Assembly: GCA_937944175.1 (NCBI GenBank)
Contig: CALDZW010000015.1
Span: 1 to 12,317, forward strand
Direction of reading: 5' to 3'
Length of the DNA stretch: 12,317 bases
From: an uncultured Candidatus Altimarinota bacterium
GTDB lineage: Bacteria; Patescibacteriota; Gracilibacteria; BD1-5; UBA6164
Shown in pieces: positions 8,101-12,317 of the stretch. The number at the start of each line of letters is the position of its first letter. Position 1 is the stretch's first letter. The position numbers and the translations under genes are program-made. Under the pieces are notes generated by a model that was not told where the DNA came from, ran no database searches, and was given only the letters and a program-made list of their open reading frames with translations.

Positions 8101-8145
8101 ATTAATTGACGGTTATGTTTTATTTTGTATACAGTGTCAATTAAT
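8101..8145. repeat. 10-bp inverted repeat flanking a promoter (possible operator)
   Basis: ATTAATTGAC (8101-8110) and its exact reverse complement GTCAATTAAT (8136-8145) enclose 25 nt. The left arm contains most of the -35 box and the right arm begins just after the -10 box, so a dimeric regulator bound to both would cover the promoter. The right arm also spells a perfect TTGACA on the minus strand (8140-8135). Confidence 0.55.
8106..8133 (+). promoter_or_regulatory. Promoter of the methyltransferase-like gene
   Basis: TTGACG (8106-8111), a 16-nt spacer and TATACA (8128-8133). The start is expected near 8140, about 23 nt before the TTG start. This is the best -35 match in the window. Confidence 0.55.
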
Positions 8146-8162
8146 TAAGAAATCAAGTACAA

Positions 8163-9164
8163 TTGAAAAAATTACCTTGAATTAGTACAATATTTTGAAA
8201 ATGAGATAGTCAAACCACATGGATTTGAAGAAGTATTGGTTATAAAAAAATGTTGCTAAATTACCTTTGAAATGATTCATCTGAAATATTACTTTTATGA
8301 AGTGGAGCTATTGAGCCAATTGAAATTTCAAGAATGGATAATTTTACATCTTTGATTACAGCAGTTGATTGGAATATAAATGTGTGTAATTTTTATGATA
8401 AAATCATAACTAGTAAGGTAATTTGAAAAGATATTGAGACTCATTTTAAGAATAAGGTTGTGTGAGAATCTTCAATACGCTGAGACTATGTTACAAAAAT
8501 GGATAGCATTAAATCATCTGATCTCAAGAATATTAACTTTATTAAGAAAAAAGCGGATGATTTTTTAGTATTAACTAACTCTAAATATAAGTTAATTACA
8601 GCTCATAACTTACTAAATAATTTACGTTTTCAAGATGCTTACACGAACAAAAAAATTCTAAACTTTTACAAAAGCACTCATAATATTTTGAAAGATGAAT
8701 GAATTTTTTCTATTGAGGATAACTATAACTTTTTTCAAACATCAAATAATAATATATCTTCTACATTAGAACATATTGAAAAGTGAGGATTTGATATTTT
8801 ATGTCATTACCCTTCATACGTAAGCGAAATAAATACTAAAAATATCAACTGTATCAATGAAAATAATGTTATTGCTTGCATAAAAAAGTGATCTGCACAT
8901 TTTTTTAATTTTAAAATAAGTAGACTCTCACAATACTACTGAAGTTTATTTTTACAATATGATGTCACATGATTTACTATCAGTACTTGAACTTATAATC
9001 AATTTAAAAAAGCATTGAATGGTGCAATTAACATAGTATTAATCAAAATTTCATTAACTGAATATTTTTGGCTCAACATATATTGAACATATGAAGAGGT
9101 ATTTACTACTCTTGCACAAAAATGATGCTTTCCAAACCAAAATGCTTTTAATGATTTATTTTAA
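8163..9164 (+). CDS. SAM-dependent methyltransferase-like protein (divergent)
   Basis: A 333-aa frame with TGA=Gly. LLLGSGAIEPIEISRM (43-58) looks like the glycine-rich SAM-binding motif I ('LGSGAG.EP') and D69 in AVDWN like the acidic motif II residue. AHNLLNNL and ILKDEGIFSIED further on fit the later strands of a class I Rossmann methyltransferase. The N-terminal FGKGDSQTTWIGRSIGYKKM is Gly-rich and looks conserved. The C-terminal half is Asn/Lys/Phe-rich and not recognised. The substrate is unknown. TTG at 8163 is chosen because an in-frame TAA lies at 8142-8144 and the promoter start is near 8140; the first ATG (8250) would cut off the Gly-rich N-terminus. Gene body and neighbour converge with only 14 nt between stops and no clear terminator. 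Confidence 0.65.
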
Positions 9165-9178
9165 GAGTATGAGAATAG

Positions 9179-10204
9179 TTATTTACAAGCTCAATTATAT
9201 TTCAAATTTTCAGGTAATACATCATACACTGTTAATTTATTTCTATTTCCTTCAGTTGTAAGATTCATAAAACTATCATGAGAATCATACCAACAATAAT
9301 TCGTATCTCAAGCATTGTAGATTCATTCTCTTACTTGGAATAGTCATTCTTGAACACTACATGCAGTAATTCTTTCAGTGCACCCTCTTCTGTTTTTAGT
9401 ATATGAATAACTACAACTACTATTCTCATGTTTTGCATCCATGTCAAAATATTGACATGTTGATTTTGACTTAACGCATAATCAAAAATCTGTGGATCTA
9501 CATGTGAGAGTATTGCAGATAGTAGATGTATTTTCAGAGCTGTCACATGAAGTTTCGAGCTCCAAGGTTTGAGCTTTATATAAACTGTATCATCAGTTTA
9601 GTACTCATTCTGGTGATTTGACTTTTATGTACTCTCAACAAAATTCAATATTGTATGTACCATACAGTCAATTTCTATTGAGCACACTAGTTGATCAAGA
9701 CTTGTATGAATTGCAGGCTACTTTGTCCTCTTGCTTTGCTAAGATAAATATATACTCTTTACTTGCTATAGATCAATATTGAGCATTTTGATTACTATTC
9801 TCAAAAATAGCTTCAATGCTACTTTTATCTACTACACTAGTGGAACCATCTATATTATTCATAAGCACAGCTATCTCAAAATAAAGATAATGAATAATTG
9901 GGACTACTTTTGTTGAATCAGAATATTTAGTTGAAATTTTTGAAAGTTTATTTTGAAGTATTTGCAATTGTAAAGGAGTGAAAGATTGTAGCTTTTGTGT
10001 AGCTATTTTAAGTTTTGGTTGTAATTTTTGATCAATTTTTTCTATATATGGGTTAACTTCTCAATTGTTATTAAATGAATTTTGAGTATTTATGCAATCA
10101 ACTGTAGCTACTCAACATGCTTGAGTGTTATTACTAACTAATCCTGCTGATCATATAATAGTGATTACAATAGAGAGAAATATTTTTTTATTCAAAGTAT
10201 TCAT
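9179..10204 (-). CDS. Secreted cysteine-rich protein of unknown function
   Basis: A 341-aa minus-strand frame, continuous only with TGA=Gly. The N-terminus MNTLNKKIFLSIVITIIGSAG is a signal peptide, with likely cleavage after NTQA (residue 29). The mature part starts CGVATVDC and carries about 14 cysteines, most in the C-terminal half (e.g. ETSCDSSENTSTICNTLTC, GLCVKSKSTC, RGCTERITAC, YCWYD, and a terminal GACK). An even, dense set like this suggests a disulfide-stabilised extracellular domain. The N-terminal third (about 50-150) is helical and Gln/Lys-rich. No family is recognised. It starts 16 nt after the pcrA stop and is probably co-transcribed with it, though the two have no obvious functional link. 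Surface or secreted adhesin, inhibitor or toxin roles are all open. No Shine-Dalgarno is seen. Confidence 0.8.
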
Positions 10205-10220
10205 AATAGCTAATTATTCG

Positions 10221-12317
10221 TTAAATTTTTTTAACTGGAGCAATTTTTATATTCATTTTCTTCACTCATTTTCAAGAAAAAGCAATCTCAGCTAGTTCTC
10301 AATTCATAGAAGTAATAAGTCCTGTTCAAAATTTTGGGTGAATCACTCTATCTCATCTACTAAAGTCAGCTGCATTATTATGTACTTTCACTTTTACATT
10401 GTTTTGTCATGCTCATTCTCATATTGTATTACTAAATCATCAAAAATTTCAAGATCATCAAAGCATGTCTCAAAAACTTGATCAAAATGGGTTTGATCAT
10501 TTTAGGTCTATTACATAATCTTCAATATACCCTTGAGGAATTTCTTTAAAAAATCTACTTACAGGATTTCTCACATAGTCTCAAAAAGTAAATCTTTCAA
10601 TTGATCTTGATATGTAGAGCTCCTCTCTAGCTCTCGTCATTGCTACATATAAGAGTCTTCTTTCTTCTTCAAGTGCTTGAGTATCTCACACTGATCTAAA
10701 GCTTGGGAAAACTGAATCTTCAAAACCAGTAAGAAATACTCTTTTCTCTTCTAATCATTTAGAAGTATGAATGGTCATAAGTGTTACGTACTCTTCCCTG
10801 TCATCTTTTGTATCCATATCAGTAATAAGGGCTACTTCTTCTAAAAATGTAGAAAGACTTTCTTTTGCTTCCATTCAATTATATTCAGATGCCACAGTGA
10901 TAAGTTCATTAATATTATCCTGCTTTGCTTCCTTTTCTTCTTGAGAGAGTCATTCAGTAAGATATTCAACATATCAAATTGCTTTGATAATATATGGAAT
11001 GAGTTCTGATACTACTAGGTGTTGGCTTTCAGAAAGAAAATCTTTGTAGAGTTCTCAAAACTGTAGTACTGCTTTTTTTGCAGCTGGCTTAAGTTCTTCT
11101 ATCTCTTCAGCATTTTCAATGATATTATAATAGTTCAATCAAAAATTCTCTCTATAGTTATCAAGTACTTCAATAGATTTGGCTCATATCTTTCTTGTAG
11201 GAGTGTTTATTATTCTTTTTACTGCTACTACATCATCTGGATTAAAGATAGCTTTTAAATAGCTTAAAATATCTTTAATTTCTTTTCTATCATAAAATTT
11301 TTGTCCTCAAATAACTCTATAAGGAATATTTGCTACCATAAGTGCTTCTTCAATTTTTCTTGATTGGGCATTGGTTCTATAGAGAATGAGATTTTCAGAA
11401 TATTTTTCTCAAGTAGCAGATATAATATCAGTAATAATTTTTGCTTCTAATTTATCATCAGGAGCTTCAATATACGTAATTTTTTCTCATTCAATATTAT
11501 CTGTCCAAAGTTCTTTTTTGATTCAAGAAGTGTTGTTTTCTATAACCTTATTTGCTGCACCAATAATATTTTTAGTAGAGCGATAATTTTGTTCTAATTT
11601 TACAATGAGAGCTTCTGGATAATCTCTCTTGAAATTAATGATATTTTGCATATTAGCTCATCTCCAACTATAAATAGACTGACTATCATCTCACACAACA
11701 GCTAAATTATTATATTTAAGTGAAAGAAGCTTTACAATATTATATTGAGGAGCATTCGTATCTTGGTACTCATCAATCATGAGATATTTATATTTTCCTT
11801 GATAATATTCAAGAATCTTAGGGATATGAAGAAGTTGAAGAGCTTTTGTGAGAATATCATCAAAATCCATAGAATTATTAAGTCGTAATCTCTCTTCATA
11901 TTTTGTATAGACTTTCCAAACTACTTCTTTCATCTGAGAATCAATCTCTTTTTCATACTGTGCAGCAGTGACTAAAGCATTCTTAGCATTACTAATATAG
12001 AATGCTACTTGTCTTGCTGGAAATTCTTTTTCATCAAGTTGAAGATCATTTTTAATAATTCATTTCAAAACTGAAAGTTTGTCTGATTCATCATAAATAA
12101 CAAAATCTTTTCTTAATCATATAGCTTCACTAATTTCAGTATAATAATTGTTTCAGAGCAATTGTGATCCTGGATCAAGCATTTGTTTCAACATAAATAT
12201 CCCAATGCTATGAAAAGTTCCAACAGCTGGAAATCCCCTACTTGCAAACAGTGATCTAGGAGCATTTCTATTGAGTAGCTTTGCTACCCTTTCTTTCATT
12301 TCTCAGGCAGCCTTATT
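10221..12317 (-). CDS. pcrA: ATP-dependent DNA helicase, UvrD/PcrA type (5' end off window)
   Basis: 698 codons are visible; the start and Walker A motif lie beyond the right edge (about 50-70 residues missing). The first visible residues NKAAGEMKERV are motif Ia. Then come motif II MIDEYQDTN (about visible residue 180), motif III VVGDDSQSIYSWRGA (about 207), motif IV NYRST, motif V TIHTSKG (about 515) and motif VI YVAMTRARE (about 555). The C-terminus has the PcrA-type Tudor-like domain: RGDRVIHPKFGTG…GVKKMNIKIAPVKKI. This superfamily 1A 3'-5' helicase unwinds DNA in repair and replication and removes RecA and stalled RNA polymerase. The invariant glycines of motif III are TGA. The PcrA name rather than UvrD or Rep rests on the C-terminal domain. 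It carries the only in-frame CGA codon noticed in the window (11885-11883). A secreted-protein gene follows after 16 nt. Confidence 0.95.

Noticed and set aside
9331..9967. Two short minus-strand ORFs (9331-9546 and 9773-9967) as separate genes
   Set aside because: The 9773-9967 piece is in frame with, and part of, the 341-aa secreted protein once UGA is read as Gly; the 9331-9546 piece is an overlapping shadow frame.
11386..11933. Short ORFs at 11386-11586 (+) and 11691-11933 (-) as genes
   Set aside because: The minus one is a fragment of the helicase bounded by UGA codons; the plus one is its antisense shadow.
1..12317. CRISPR arrays, insertion sequences, rRNA genes, riboswitches
   Set aside because: No regularly spaced repeats, transposase with catalytic motifs, rRNA sequence or recognisable aptamer was seen on either strand.

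Overview
This window only makes sense if UGA is read as glycine (NCBI translation table 25). Under the standard code every large gene breaks into short pieces. With UGA=Gly, full-length, well-conserved proteins appear, for example GlmS, RuvC and a UvrD/PcrA helicase, and UGA falls on their invariant glycines. Together with the high A+T content and the heavy use of AGA for arginine, this points to the Candidate Phyla Radiation lineages Absconditabacteria (SR1) or Gracilibacteria (BD1-5/GN02). The sequence alone does not say which of the two. All CDS calls below use UGA=Gly.

Layout, left to right. A terminator of an off-window gene (6-34) is followed by glmS (+), then after 2 nt a small HTH-like gene (+) that ends inside its own terminator. 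Next come a 48-codon gene (-), ruvC (+), and a tRNA gene with anticodon CCG and an unusual mixture of identity features. A two-way terminator separates the tRNA from a convergent gene (-) for a small membrane protein that resembles phage-type phospholipase-A2-like proteins. The middle holds a 545-aa lipoprotein (+), a TM-helix/CmpX-type mechanosensitive-channel-like protein (+) and an SPFH/stomatin-like protein (+), the last two each followed by a clear intrinsic terminator. The right part has a divergent SAM-methyltransferase-like gene (+, TTG start) whose promoter lies between the arms of a perfect 10-bp inverted repeat. It converges on a two-gene minus-strand unit: pcrA/uvrD, whose 5' end runs off the right edge, then a cysteine-rich secreted protein.

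The content is mostly housekeeping (amino-sugar synthesis, recombination and repair) plus cell-envelope genes of unknown role (lipoprotein, channel-like protein, SPFH protein, secreted Cys-rich protein), which suits a small, host-associated cell. Almost no start codon has a Shine-Dalgarno sequence. Several starts instead have a -10-like TATAAT/TATACT box 3-5 nt upstream, which suggests leaderless mRNAs. The points most worth following up are the CCG-anticodon tRNA (Arg or Trp charging?), the leaderless-promoter pattern, the PLA2-like gene next to the tRNA, and the palindrome-flanked promoter at 8101-8145. No CRISPR array, insertion sequence or rRNA was seen.
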